Source of the DNA: Scolanthus callimorphus
Lineage: Eukaryota; Cnidaria; Anthozoa; Actiniaria; Edwardsiidae
Length of the DNA: 64,000 nt
Direction of reading: 5' to 3'
Assembly: GCA_033964015.1 (NCBI GenBank)
Contig: CM066923.1
Location: 1,240,001-1,304,000 of the forward strand
The notes beneath the pieces are model-generated. The model searched no databases. It saw only the letters and a list, made by a program, of their open reading frames with translations, and was not told where the DNA came from. Position numbers and translations under genes: made by a program. Every line of letters starts with the position of its first letter. Positions within the stretch are counted from its first letter, which is position 1. Positions 1 through 9,877 of the stretch are shown piece after piece.

Positions 1-1520
1 CGAAAAATTAGCTGGTGTTTCTTATGGCCATTCGGGCCGGGCACGATTCACTGGACGCATATTTCAGGTGCCCTATAGGAGTTCAATTGGTTGTATACTG
101 AGCTTCGGTTCGGTACGAAAAATTAGCTAGTGTTTATTATGGCCTTTCGGGCCGGGCACGATTCACTGGAAGCATATTTCAGGTGCCCTGTAGGAGTTCA
201 ATTGGTTGTATACTGGACTTCGGTTCGGTACGAAAAATTAGCTAGTGTTTATTAGGGCCATTCGGGCCGGGCACGATTCACTGGAAGCATATTTCAGGTG
301 CCCTGTAGGAGTTCAATTGGTTGTATACTGCTCAGTTCCTGTAAGGCATGGCTCTCGAAAATCACCGACCTGAAAACCTTAGGGGGTGGTCTATCTTCAT
401 CAGTTTTAACAATTTCAAGAATAGACATCGTTCAGCTTGTAAGTGGCCAAGAAATAAGTATGTTTTGAGTCTTGTCTCCATGACAACGAGGAATGTGACC
501 TTTGAACTCTGTGTTTTAATCATTTTCCAAAAACTGCCTCTGAAAACGTAGAAAGACTGAAGTTCCTAAATATGTTTCAATGTAAGGTAATTAAAGTCGG
601 AGCAGGTATTACCGATCCAACTGGAAATCGTGACTTTTTCAACGGGAGCCATATTTAAGGGGATTATGAAATTTGATACCTTCCAATAACTTTGCCATCT
701 AAATTGGTGTACATGTTTTCCAGTTGGATTTGTAATACTTGCCCTTAGTTGAATAGGTGTTCGTTTAGACATGCTTGGAAAACCTAGCTTTTCCCCTTTT
801 TCAGAGACGGTTTTCAAAATCTTAAAACACAGAGTTCAAAGGTCACATTCCATGTTGCCATGGAGACAACACTCAAATCTAGCTATTTCTTGGTGCCCCG
901 TAACATGAGTGAAGTTTAGTAATGAAATTGTGAAATGTACTCAAAGATAGACCACCCCTAAGGTTTTGGGCCACCACCTTTGAGAGCCATGCCTTACAGG
1001 AACTGAGTGGACTTCGGTTCGGTACGAAAAATTAGCTAGTGTTTATTATGGCCATTCGGGCCGGGCACGATTCACTGGAAGCATATTTCAGGTGCCCTGT
1101 AGGAGTCAATTGGTTGTATACTGGACTTCGGTTCGGTACGAAAAATTAGCTAGTGTTTATTAGGGCCATTCGGGCCGGGCACGATTCACTGGAACGGCAT
1201 ATTTCAGGTGCCCTGTAGGAATTTAATTGGTTGTATACTGGACTTCGGTTCGGTACGAAAAATTAGCTAGTGTTTCTTATGGCCATTCGGGCCGGGCATG
1301 ATTCACTGGAAGCATATTTCAGGTGCCCTGTAGGAGTTTAATTGGCTGTATACTGGACTTCGGTTCAGTACGAACTTTCTCTTGTTTATTATGGCCATTC
1401 GAGCCGCGGGTACGATTCACGGGAAGCATAGTTTCAGGTGCCCTGTGTTTATTTGGCCTTATAGGGACCTCGGTTCGGTAGGGACACTGTTGTCTGTTTA
1501 GTGCCATTCGAGCCGGGCAC
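1..1520. repeat. 115-bp tandem repeat array, interrupted
   Basis: A unit of about 115 bp is repeated head to tail. Unit starts, marked by CGAAAAATTAG after CGGTTCGGTA, fall at 1, 116, 231, 1025, 1139 and 1256, with degenerate units from 1371 to about 1520. Unit 3 is split by the inverted-repeat element at 331-1007. Central units differ by only a few bases, while the right edge is decayed, as expected where unequal exchange no longer homogenises an array. The window starts inside the array, so its true length is unknown. No coding potential is seen. Confidence 0.93.
331..1007. mobile_element. Long-terminal-inverted-repeat (foldback-like) element in the tandem array
   Basis: The two ends are inverted copies: CTCAGTTCCTGTAAGGCATG at 331 and its complement ending at 1007. 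The similarity extends inward over most of 331-555 against about 785-1007, including a matched block around GACCTTTGAACTCTGTG. That makes arms of about 220 bp around a short centre. The repeat unit is interrupted at TATACTG/GACTTCGG, with TG on both sides as a possible 2-bp target duplication. No transposase is present, so it is non-autonomous. The small ORFs inside are by-products of the arms. Confidence 0.85.
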
Positions 1521-3040
1521 ATGACAATATAGTAATGGGAAAAAGAAAAGACAAGAGTGGAATCTGTGATTTTACTTATGGAATTGTCATCGCATAATTG
1601 CGCAATAAGGAAAAAAGGCATGAAAGAGAAAAACGTAAGCTTTGGGTGATTTAGGGTTCACAGTCCCAGGGTCATCTAAGGCCCTTCGTGCCCGACTCTT
1701 GCAGTTGCGCCGGGACTGCGTTCTCCTACTGATCCCGGGGAGTGTCGCTCAACTCTACAGGCTTCGTTGTTTTCTCTTCTATAATGGACGATTAGCCGCC
1801 AATCAAGCGATGACGTACACAATATTTCGTCCTTCCAGAATGGGAAGGGGTTGAAAGATTTAATCGAAAGGGCGGCCTATCAGGTACCTCCAAAACGGTG
1901 AATTGGGTGACGCTCCCGGGGACCAGCTCGGGGGAACCAGTCCTGGCTGATTCTGCTCTTGGTTCCGTGCGGGAGAAGTCTATCCGAGATTGTAGATGAG
2001 CAACACCCGGTAGCGGAAACTGTCTCGAGAGAGGTTCATGATCTCAATTTAGTCATTTGTGTTAGCTTTCCCCCTTGTGAAAACAATAAGAAGCTCCAGT
2101 CAGACGCACAAATGAAATCTTACAGTGACGGGCGCCGTGCTGTGCTCTTACACAAATTATGCTGTATACTTCCTATTGATAGTTTATAGGGGGTATGGTG
2201 ACAGTATTGGGGAATGAGTAGAGGGTGGTAAGATATGGATGAGATATGGGGGAGCCATATGGCTCAAATTTCCCTTGGGGACAAGGGCTGGGCGCGGGGT
2301 GCCGTCGGATGTGGGTGCATTGGACAGCGGAGTGATCCACACCATTGCTCAGGTTACTGGACAATGGAGTCTGTTGTTCCCATCTCTAAATCAGTGATCC
2401 GTGGAACAAAGGCCGGTTTGGATATAATACTATTCAAATCGGCCGAAAACATTCCACGGGCACTGAGAAGCACGGAAACCACTAAAATGTGAGCTATGCT
2501 CACCTAGAACACAATAAAAGAGCGAGCAATCCTATTGCTCACTCTCTTCTCGCATTTTGCGAGTGCTGGCCGGATTTGCTGGTGTTTTGAGACGACATGA
2601 ATGAATGGAAAGTGAGAGGTGGGGTGGGCTATAGCTTTGTGGTATGGCGCTCCATTTAGAGACCCGCCCACCCAGCCCCTATTTTGGTATTGTATCCACA
2701 CTGGCCTTTGCTACGGATCCACACCATTGCTCAGGTTACTGGACAATGGAGTCTGTTGTTCCCATCTCTAAATCAGTGATCCGTGGAACAAAGGCCGGTT
2801 TGGATATAATACTATTACTTACTGCTGTTCTGTTTGTTGATGAAACGAATTGGTCTCCAAGGCGATGTATTTGCGGCTTCTTTTACCAAGGCCCGTTTGC
2901 TAGGCAGCGAGCGCAAATATTTGGCATTGTCATGGAGACGACACTATAATGGGCAGCTAGCACAAATATTAGGGATTGTCATGGAGACGGTGATACTATA
3001 AAATTATTGAGGAGTATTACGAACTAGTTCAGTTTTAAAA
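1521..3040. other. Non-coding stretch with a 101-bp exact direct repeat
   Basis: No gene is recognised here. Positions 2334-2434 and 2716-2816 carry the same 101 bp (GATCCACACCATTGC to ATAATACTATT), 382 bp apart, and short ORFs on both copies share the same peptide by default. A second imperfect duplication lies at about 2900-3000, where CAAATATT plus TTGTCATGGAGACG occurs twice. The direct repeat could be a recent segmental duplication. Its flanks show no long terminal repeat signature. Confidence 0.6.
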
Positions 3041-3054
3041 GATTGGCCTTCAAA

Positions 3055-4080
3055 ATGGCATGGTTAGTAGCTCAGGTAGCTAAAATATTTAGGAAGAAAA
3101 ATTTCTTAGCTGAACAGGCTAGTCCGATAACTACGAAATCTCACATGATTTCAGAGAAATCTCACATGATTTCAGGACAGGTAAAAGCACATTTAAATGT
3201 AACAGCTCCATTTCAATCACCGACAGAAAGCGCGAATCCAGAAGTTGTTTTCAAAGAAAACGATGAAGGCCGCCCACTGACTCCATTCATAGCAGATTTG
3301 CCACGAAATGTCAGGTCACAACGCCCAGAGCAGGCTGTTCGAAAGCAGCGACTTCGCAGGAAAAAGAAGAAGAAGTTCTGTTTTGACCTCAAGTACACAG
3401 TAACTCTTACAACGATACAAGAAGAAGATGAAAAAATTGACGAGTCCTCCATCATGCCGAGCAAAGTCAAACATGGCCGGCTTGTACGTCCAGTACAATT
3501 ACAGCCCCTTGAAGCGTCGCATTTACTTCAGAGGCGAGCGCAGAGTGGCAACGTGGATAGGAGTGGTAAAGTAGGTTCAGTGGCTGGTCCATCGAACGTA
3601 GAGGACATGAAGCGAGAGGACCGTCCGACTCGCAGGGGTACTACAAGACAGAAGACGCCGGACATTTGGCAGCAACGACGAGGAAGGAACGGGGTGTCCG
3701 AGAGAGTTCCACTTAAAGGCCATCAAGCCAAGACGGGCGAAGGAGCAACCAAACGCGGTGTTCCAGTTAGAAGGGGACAGAGGGCTGGAACAGCTTTCTC
3801 ATTCGAGAGAAATGACATCGAGAACTTCGAGCATTGGGCCGGCCTTGGTTCCAGAAAATCAGAAGGAATGGGTTGTAGCGCTCATGTGTGGCAGTTAGAC
3901 ATTCATGCTCGCAATCCAAGGTCTAGAAGGCACTTGAAAGCTCAAGAAAAATATGACCAGATAGGAAAGCATTTGAACTCTCACATTCCAACAGTGTTCC
4001 GTAATGACACACATCAAAATTACCCAGCAAAGCCAGGACTTGCCAGAAAAGACGCTCAATCACCCGCCCACAGAATGTGA
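3055..4080 (+). CDS. Uncharacterised intronless basic protein, about 341 aa
   Basis: I do not recognise this protein. The frame is open for over 1 kb, long for sequence of this composition. The frame opens at a TTG at 3043, but the first ATG is at 3055 and has a good Kozak context (A at -3, G at +4), so I start there. Visible features are a short internal duplication (SHMIS twice near residue 35), a lysine/arginine cluster RRKKKKK near residue 105 that could be a nuclear localisation signal, a short acidic patch QEEDEKID, and a long Arg/Lys-rich, low-complexity C-terminal half. It could be a disordered nucleic-acid-binding protein or a domesticated transposon fragment. The downstream frame (see 4081-4304) may belong to the same gene. 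Confidence 0.5.
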   Translation: MAWLVAQVAKIFRKKNFLAEQASPITTKSHMISEKSHMISGQVKAHLNVTAPFQSPTESANPEVVFKENDEGRPLTPFIADLPRNVRSQRPEQAVRKQRLRRKKKKKFCFDLKYTVTLTTIQEEDEKIDESSIMPSKVKHGRLVRPVQLQPLEASHLLQRRAQSGNVDRSGKVGSVAGPSNVEDMKREDRPTRRGTTRQKTPDIWQQRRGRNGVSERVPLKGHQAKTGEGATKRGVPVRRGQRAGTAFSFERNDIENFEHWAGLGSRKSEGMGCSAHVWQLDIHARNPRSRRHLKAQEKYDQIGKHLNSHIPTVFRNDTHQNYPAKPGLARKDAQSPAHRM

Positions 4081-4304
4081 ATGCTAAGCCTAGAAAGCAT
4101 TCAAATGAAGAAATGAAAGCGTTTGTTGAGAAAAGAGACACGTTACGAGAAGAAATGAGTCGCCGAAGAAGAAAGATCAGTAGAGAGGAAGAGCGAAGAC
4201 AAACCCTGAATTGTGAACCGAACTGGCGCGATCTCCCTGGGCCGTCTTACGCAGCCATTTGTATTCTACAGCGGTACGAATCAACGCGCTCCACTCCGTG
4301 GTAG
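4081..4304 (+). CDS. Possible C-terminal continuation of the 3055 ORF in another frame
   Basis: Directly after the TGA at 4078-4080 another frame is open. It extends upstream to a stop at 4005-4007 and runs to the stop ending at 4304. Its peptide is charged and helical in character (SNEEMKAFVEKRDTLREEMS) and then ends in a different style (NWRDLPGPSYAAICIL), similar in composition to the preceding ORF. A single indel between about 4008 and 4077 would join the two. Alternatives are a short intron or chance. No start codon context favours independent translation. Confidence 0.3.
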
Positions 4305-6335
4305 GTAAAGCCATCTAAGGCTACAGTCATTTAGAGTTTTAGAGCTTTTTAAAAACGTTTAATTTTTACTATTTTGTAATTTAAGGCATATGTCACAAGT
4401 TTACTGCCATTTTCGTTACTACCATTTTTTCGCGTTTTACGTAGTTTAGATTTGAAAAACGAGATGGCAAATGTAAATATGCACAAAAAAATATTATTGT
4501 ATTACATTAGATTTCATTGAGGTGAAAAAATAACACAGATTCAGTCTTTTTCAAACCACTGGCAGGTATGAGGGAATACCCCACCACGTTCTAGTTGAAA
4601 AAATGGGTGTTTTTGTTAAGGACAGAAAATGTTTCAGAAACAGTATTTGACGACCGATGCTAATACCATTCGCAATTTAGTCCGAATCTGGAATCCGGTA
4701 AATATCGCTTGATAATTTCACTGAAATTCGATTTTTGAGAAATTTGAACGTCCACTCACGTAGTCTAAAAACAAAAAGGCGTCTCGCTTGCATAAACTAG
4801 CGGAGAAACTGTTCGCTTCCAATGTTAGATTTATTAATATATTGTATTGAATGACCACCACTGTAATTCAGTTATATCTGCAAAAGTGGAAAATTAAACT
4901 AATATTGTTATTATTTGTATTATTATGAAAGCGCACTATTAAACCACGGTTATATCTAGGACAGTTTACCTCAGTATTATTGTGAAAACGACGAGTTTCG
5001 AGTTTTTGTCGACGAGTTTTTGTGTGTAATACATCGAGTTGAAATTGGCTCCTTATTCAGGTTGCACACTTCACCGAATTACCCTGAAATCATAATTCCC
5101 AAGAAAAAATAGGATACAACGCACATGAGCGTAGACTATGTAAAATAACTTCGGCGGACGATTCACTACCCTTAGGATAGTACGATTACAACGCATGGCG
5201 TATTTTCTAAACGTGTCGCATTGGGTTTGGATTTTGGGTAACCTGTAACTTGTATCTTCGTTTAAACACGGTTAAAAACATCAGGGCTTAACTTAAATTG
5301 AAAAATATTATCTATCGGAATACGCTATATACTAAGATATGTATTCTTTTCCGGGAGTCAACAAACCATCTAAGAGCCAATCAGATCCTTGCCTTGTTTC
5401 CTCTGTGCAGTCGTCGGGTTAGGCTTTCTGTTGCGACAAAAAACAGTCGACTAGTCTACTGTTTTGGCTATTAAACAATTAGTTATTATTATTATTAAGT
5501 CGGTGACTATTTGCCGATAATCACGGAGCCTGAGGCGACTAGAGTGGTTTTCATCCGGCTGTGAAATAGATACTAACAAAATGAAAGAGTCATTTTTATT
5601 GTATTCTCCTTTTTAATACGAATTTATAATCAATAAAGTAATAATGAGATCACAGAATGCGTGTCTTTTTGTAGTCAGATGGTCCCATGCGCGCACGTGT
5701 CGAGAGTCCAGACACTAGATTTTTCCGGCGAACAGTACCACCCCCTCGATGACCAAGAGTCGCGAACCGGGGAAGGGGGAGGGGGGGGGGGGGGGGTAAT
5801 TGTTCTTGCAGTTAATAGTGATATGGATGCTTGTCGGAAAAGTCGAGAAAAAGCACCCTATTTTAAAAATGGTTTTATAAAACCATGAAGACTAGAAAAT
5901 ACGGAAATCGCGTTGGAACTACTGTATAGTAAAGATGTCGTTGTCGATTTTTCCTGCTTGTTCATGATTGCCGTAACTAATATGAAAAATAAAACGCAAA
6001 AATACGAATTATTTCCCTTGACCTTAATTTTTTATGAACCTACGGCCCTAAACAATACGACATGGGAAGAACCCCCTCGAATGTCCGATCTGTTTGGGTC
6101 GTTTAGGGACCAACTAGCGCTGCAAATTTGCATACTCACTAAGGGATCGACCATTTTTGGGGGTCATATCCAGTGTAAGAACCATTCCCTGAGGACACCT
6201 TTGTGTTTAGTTACTATTTAATCATGATTGGTTTAACCTTCGTTCTTTCATCAGCGTGACTTTTTTCTCCAAAAAAAGAGCCTTAGTAATAACCTCGTAG
6301 TAAGTTTGATTTTCAAAATCACTCGGCACACTTTG
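4305..6335. other. No gene recognised
   Basis: AT-rich sequence. It holds a TTATTA run near 5485, an AATAAA near 5632, and a pure G tract of about 17 bp at about 5780-5796. Short ORFs at 5661-5888 and 5913-6221 have no recognisable motif and I do not call them genes. Confidence 0.5.
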
Positions 6336-7140
6336 ATCGAATTCAGCATATTTATTTTGAATTGAGGAAAAATAAAAATGAAACAGGACCATACTTCCAG
6401 ACAAAGAGCTGAAGCGTCGTATGGCGACCGTACGGTTCTTACGCCCACGCCAGAGATTTCGGCCCTGACAGTCGCTATCCTGGTGTTGAATTGCTCAGTA
6501 GCTAGATAACTATGGGTGAGAGAACGCCGGCCACCAGACCATATAGGACGCCCCTTGTACTGTTAGTGAACAATCAACTAATTACTATTATATGCATCAC
6601 CAACGTATTTATAGGTCTGATGAGTGTGTAAGAGATCCATGTGGGACAGGTTGTTGGATCGCTTAAACTAGCTACTTAACGGTAATGTAGAAATCTTTCT
6701 CACAGTTGTCATTTGACATGTTTTATTTGTCATAATCCAATAGTACGCACTATATGAACACGAGAATGAGTTTAATTTTTAGTTTTCCGTCTGCGCATGC
6801 GCATACACGTCATCTCGCCTATTTAATTTTCCTTGAACAGACACGACAATTGATCCCTGCGAGCTCTTTTTAAAAGGATGCCCAGTGTTATGTACTCTCC
6901 ATTGGTGTTTGTGACGGAGTGACGGAGCTATCAATTTGCCGTTCTGTTCTTGGATAAAACAGATGAACCTTTGCACCAAAGATTATTTATATACTCAGCG
7001 TCTATTAATACTATTGTCAGTCCATTTAATCGGATATATTTCCATTGGTCTTTTGTGTAAAATTTTAGTGTCGTTCTGTACTTGGTTATAAATCATCTAT
7101 TTGCACCATAGACTTCCGTTTAAAAATAGTTTTAAAATTT
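6336..7140 (+). mobile_element. Interspersed repeat family R1, copy A
   Basis: This segment recurs twice in the window: inverted at about 24950-25627 and direct at about 34731-35340. The best conserved core reads ACAGGACCATACTTCCAG, then AAGCGTCGTATGGCGACCG, then ACAAGGGGCGTCC on the complement. Copy A also carries an internal near-duplication (about 6900-6985 against 7040-7120, sharing TTGCACCA and CGTTCTGTACTTGG). No terminal inverted repeats or coding sequence are evident, so the class is undetermined. Short ORFs here are shadows of the repeat. Confidence 0.8.
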
Positions 7141-7180
7141 CTTTAAGCAGGGGTGCTCCTTGTTAAGCGCACGGGCTTGT

Positions 7181-7186
7181 TTTATT
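7181..7186 (-). promoter_or_regulatory. Candidate poly(A) signal of the PAN-discoidin gene
   Basis: The minus strand reads AATAAA here, about 270 bp beyond the discoidin stop codon at 7455-7457. It is the canonical signal at a plausible distance, but no cleavage site can be seen from sequence alone. Confidence 0.35.
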
Positions 7187-7454
7187 ATATAGATGCCAGT
7201 GTTTTACCTTAAACTAAAACGCTCTGGCGTATTTTCCATATCTTTACTAGTAAACGGCCTCCAGACCTTTCACTGACGTTCCTTGTAAAGTTGTTAAGTC
7301 CTTATTACTCGTCTCAGCATATCTATACAAATCAGCCCACTCTAACTCTCTAATCCTAAAGCCCATGGAGAGCGACACTCGCAGAACACTCTCTTCCAGT
7401 AACGCCGCGCAGTCATATTGCACAGGGAGCCCGTCTGTAATTAGGGACCAAGGC

Positions 7455-9877
7455 TTACGCTGGACAGCCATACAATTCCAAGCGAACGGCCGTGCGTCCC
7501 ATGGAGTCAGTTGAGTACACTCGTACATATAGAGCTCTGAAGGCTGGAGTAAAGGCATGCTTTGCGACGCTGTTCTGATTTGTATTTCCCTGGAAAACCT
7601 GGAATTGTGAAGATATTTCATAAGTCGTTTTTTTGTAAATTCAAGGATTTTATTTTTTTCAGTTGGTTGCTGAAAAGCGTTTTGTTATTTGTTAATATTA
7701 CACAAGAAATGCGTTGGTGATTGCGAGCGTTTCCAGTAATGGAAAGCTTACTTTTCACACGAGGTATCGTGTGATAGTGATCATCTGCTTGTCCGTTTGT
7801 ATAAAAAAAACAACGCTCGAGCACGCAAAGCCCCCCCCCGTACTACAGACGTTTTAGAGGCCTCCTAACAACTACGGGGGGGGGGGGGGGGGGGGCGCGA
7901 AAGCGCAAAGCAAATCTAACCTTTTTTACGCCACTTTCTGTGTAAACAGTCCAAGATGTTTGCTGTTTATAATGTACAGTGTATTTCTTCATCCACCAAC
8001 TATGAACAGGGGATCCCTGTGTGGCAATGTGCGTCACCAGCCTCGTCTTGGGACCGAGGTTCACCTGTAGCCATGGTGTGCTGTCTAAGTACTCGGCTAC
8101 CCATGATGACCCGCTATGTAACCGCGCCAGTCGGGGAGGGAAGAAAGTGGTTATCCACTGACCTTCTGATGAGCCCGCGATCTTTGAATCTGGAATGCGC
8201 TTATCTTGAAGTCCAAGTGGAGGCGAACTGCATGCTGGGAAGACATTTTAATCGTTAGAAGGCCCTTAGCGCTGTTCACGCTGACGTCATGCATTGTTAT
8301 TAATGTGTCAACCAGAGCGCGATTGGTTCACAGAACAAAGGTGCTGTTAACGTTAGAATGGGTATGTAAATAAACAGTAAACAGCGCTATTTGATGGTTT
8401 GTAATCATCCCTTTGGGAATAAAATCACAAAAGCGCGGCTGCCATGTTGGTGGCCAGAACAAAGGGAACAAATAAACGTTATTTTGGTCTTTTCCACCAG
8501 CATGACCACCGGTGACGTCACGTTGCATATCTCAAATCGTGTTAACTAACTCTTGAAAGGAGTTGATAGAAGACAAGACACTAAGGCCGCAGGGACGAAG
8601 ACAATTGACTATGACTCGATAAGGTACGGGAGAGTTGACTTTCATTCCCTCGCACACTCTCATGGGGATGCAGGGAAATACTCTCTTGAAATGTTCAAAG
8701 GGCAATCAAAGTGGACGTCAATGTGAATTCGAGTTTAGCTATCCCGACTAAGTCGCTAAGGCAAACGTCGTGCCAGAGTAGCGCCGTTCTAATACAAAAC
8801 AATAGAAAATTTTCTATTATAAAGTCTAATGCATCCTTTGAAAAAGCAAAGGTTCGACTGAAGTTCGACGTTTGCACTTGGCCTTACAAGGTCTGGAGCG
8901 ACTGCAGAAGACCCCCTCGTGTGTAGCTATACTTTTCCAAAAACGCTACAACTGGTCATGCAACTCGTCAACTTGCTCACAGGTCAACGTGTCAACCCGT
9001 ATACAACACGTCCACTGGTCAACTGGTCGGCAACTCGTTCAATACGTAAACTTGTCAACTTTACTTCGCCCTCCCAAGCGCACTGTAGAACGAGGCTATA
9101 TGTGAATAATGAATTAGTTATCTCAAGGACCTCAAGCTCGTTGACGCGTTTATTTAAAGGCCCATCACCAACCGGGAGCCTTTGCGCCCCGTTTTCTTTT
9201 GTTTTCAAATTGATCCATTGTTTTTCGGCTGCTCTGATTGGCTAAGAGTCCGCAAAGGCTCTCGGTTGGTGATGGGCCTTTAAGGGTATAGCTATACGCG
9301 AGGGGCATTCTGCAGTCTAGCCAACTGTGGATATCAAACTTCTTTTCAATATTAGCGCGATATTTGAGATTTGATGCTTTATTCCATTTTTGTCACTGTG
9401 GACAGTATGTACAGCTGACTAGACGTGCTATAGTTCTTACTCACTTTCGCATAACTTCCCAATATAACTGTCTCTGCAGTAACAACGAAACCCAGGCGCC
9501 TTTGACACGTTGACGCAAGTGGCTTTGTTTTGACACGGCCAACCTTGGGAAACACGAGCCCGCAGGTCTGGACAAATGTTCTAAATATACCGAGTCAGCG
9601 GTATACCTGAAGTCCTCAGGACGAGATGTCCGTGTTTCTCCACTAAGTTCGCAAGTGCTCGTGGGAAACCTATAGTTGAGGCTGTAGCAGTTGGGGTCGT
9701 GATCACACGTGACCACACACGTGATTAATTCCTTGCCTGTGATTGACAGGTAGGCGTGGCCTTTAACGTGTACTCATTAATTGACGTGACGCTGCGGCAC
9801 TCTTTCTGTCCAGCGGTAACTAGCACAAGCTTGGCTATAGAAGCCAAGACTGTCCACACGATCACTTCTGTTTCCAT
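7455..9877 (-). CDS. Secreted PAN/apple plus F5/8C (discoidin) domain protein, three exons seen
   Basis: Exon 1 (9877-9544): ATG, signal peptide (VIVWTVLASIAKLVLVTAG), then a PAN/apple module with its Cys pattern (CVVTCDHDPNCYSLNYRF...CELSG). Discoidin exon (8234-7921): starts CSSPPLGLQDKRIPDSKI, continues SWVAEYLDSTPWLQVNLG, VTHIATQG and MKKYTVHYK, the classic N-terminal two thirds of F5/8C. Last exon (7598-7455): VFQGNTNQNSV...RLELYGCPA then stop, the domain's C-terminal end. Acceptors at 8234 and 7598 (TTCCCAG, ATTCCAG) and donors at 7921 (AAG/GTTAGA) and 9544 (AAG/GTTGGC) support this, and the discoidin exons join in phase. Exon 1 has a 1-bp frame break near 9760-9766 (TTAAAGG), and its donor phase does not fit the discoidin exon, so an exon is missing or there is another indel. 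PAN modules and F5/8C domains bind carbohydrates or cell surfaces in other proteins, so an extracellular lectin or adhesion role is likely. Confidence 0.85.
7876..7895. repeat. Poly-G tract in intron
   Basis: An uninterrupted run of about 20 G lies just beyond the discoidin exon donor at 7921. Such runs are prone to length error in assemblies. Confidence 0.9.
8267..8389. mobile_element. MITE family M1, copy 1 (123 bp)
   Basis: The ends are TAGCGCTGTTCAC and its near complement GTAAACAGCGCTA. The interior shares GCTGACGTCA, CCATTGTTATT, TGTGTCAACCAGAG and GAACAAAGG with copies at 18659-18856 and 62487-62632. No coding sequence, so it is a non-autonomous element. It sits just upstream of the discoidin exon, in an intron of the PAN-discoidin gene. 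Confidence 0.8.
8902..9315. mobile_element. Terminal-inverted-repeat element with internal hairpin
   Basis: The outer ends are inverted copies: CTGCAGAA...CCCTCG and GTGTAGCTATAC at 8902-8932 against GTATAGCTATACGCGAGGGG at 9287-9306, ending CTGCAG. A second, nested inverted repeat lies at 9155-9283 (AAGGCCCATCACCAACCG against CGGTTGGTGATGGGCCTT, arms about 30 bp). The left interior has repeated GTCAAC/CAACTGGTC words. No protein is encoded. The nested hairpin may be a second insertion. Confidence 0.7.

Noticed and set aside
2334..2816. LTR retrotransposon suggested by the 101-bp exact direct repeat
   Set aside because: Only about 280 bp lie between the copies, with no primer-binding site, polypurine tract or coding region, and the repeat ends lack TG..CA.
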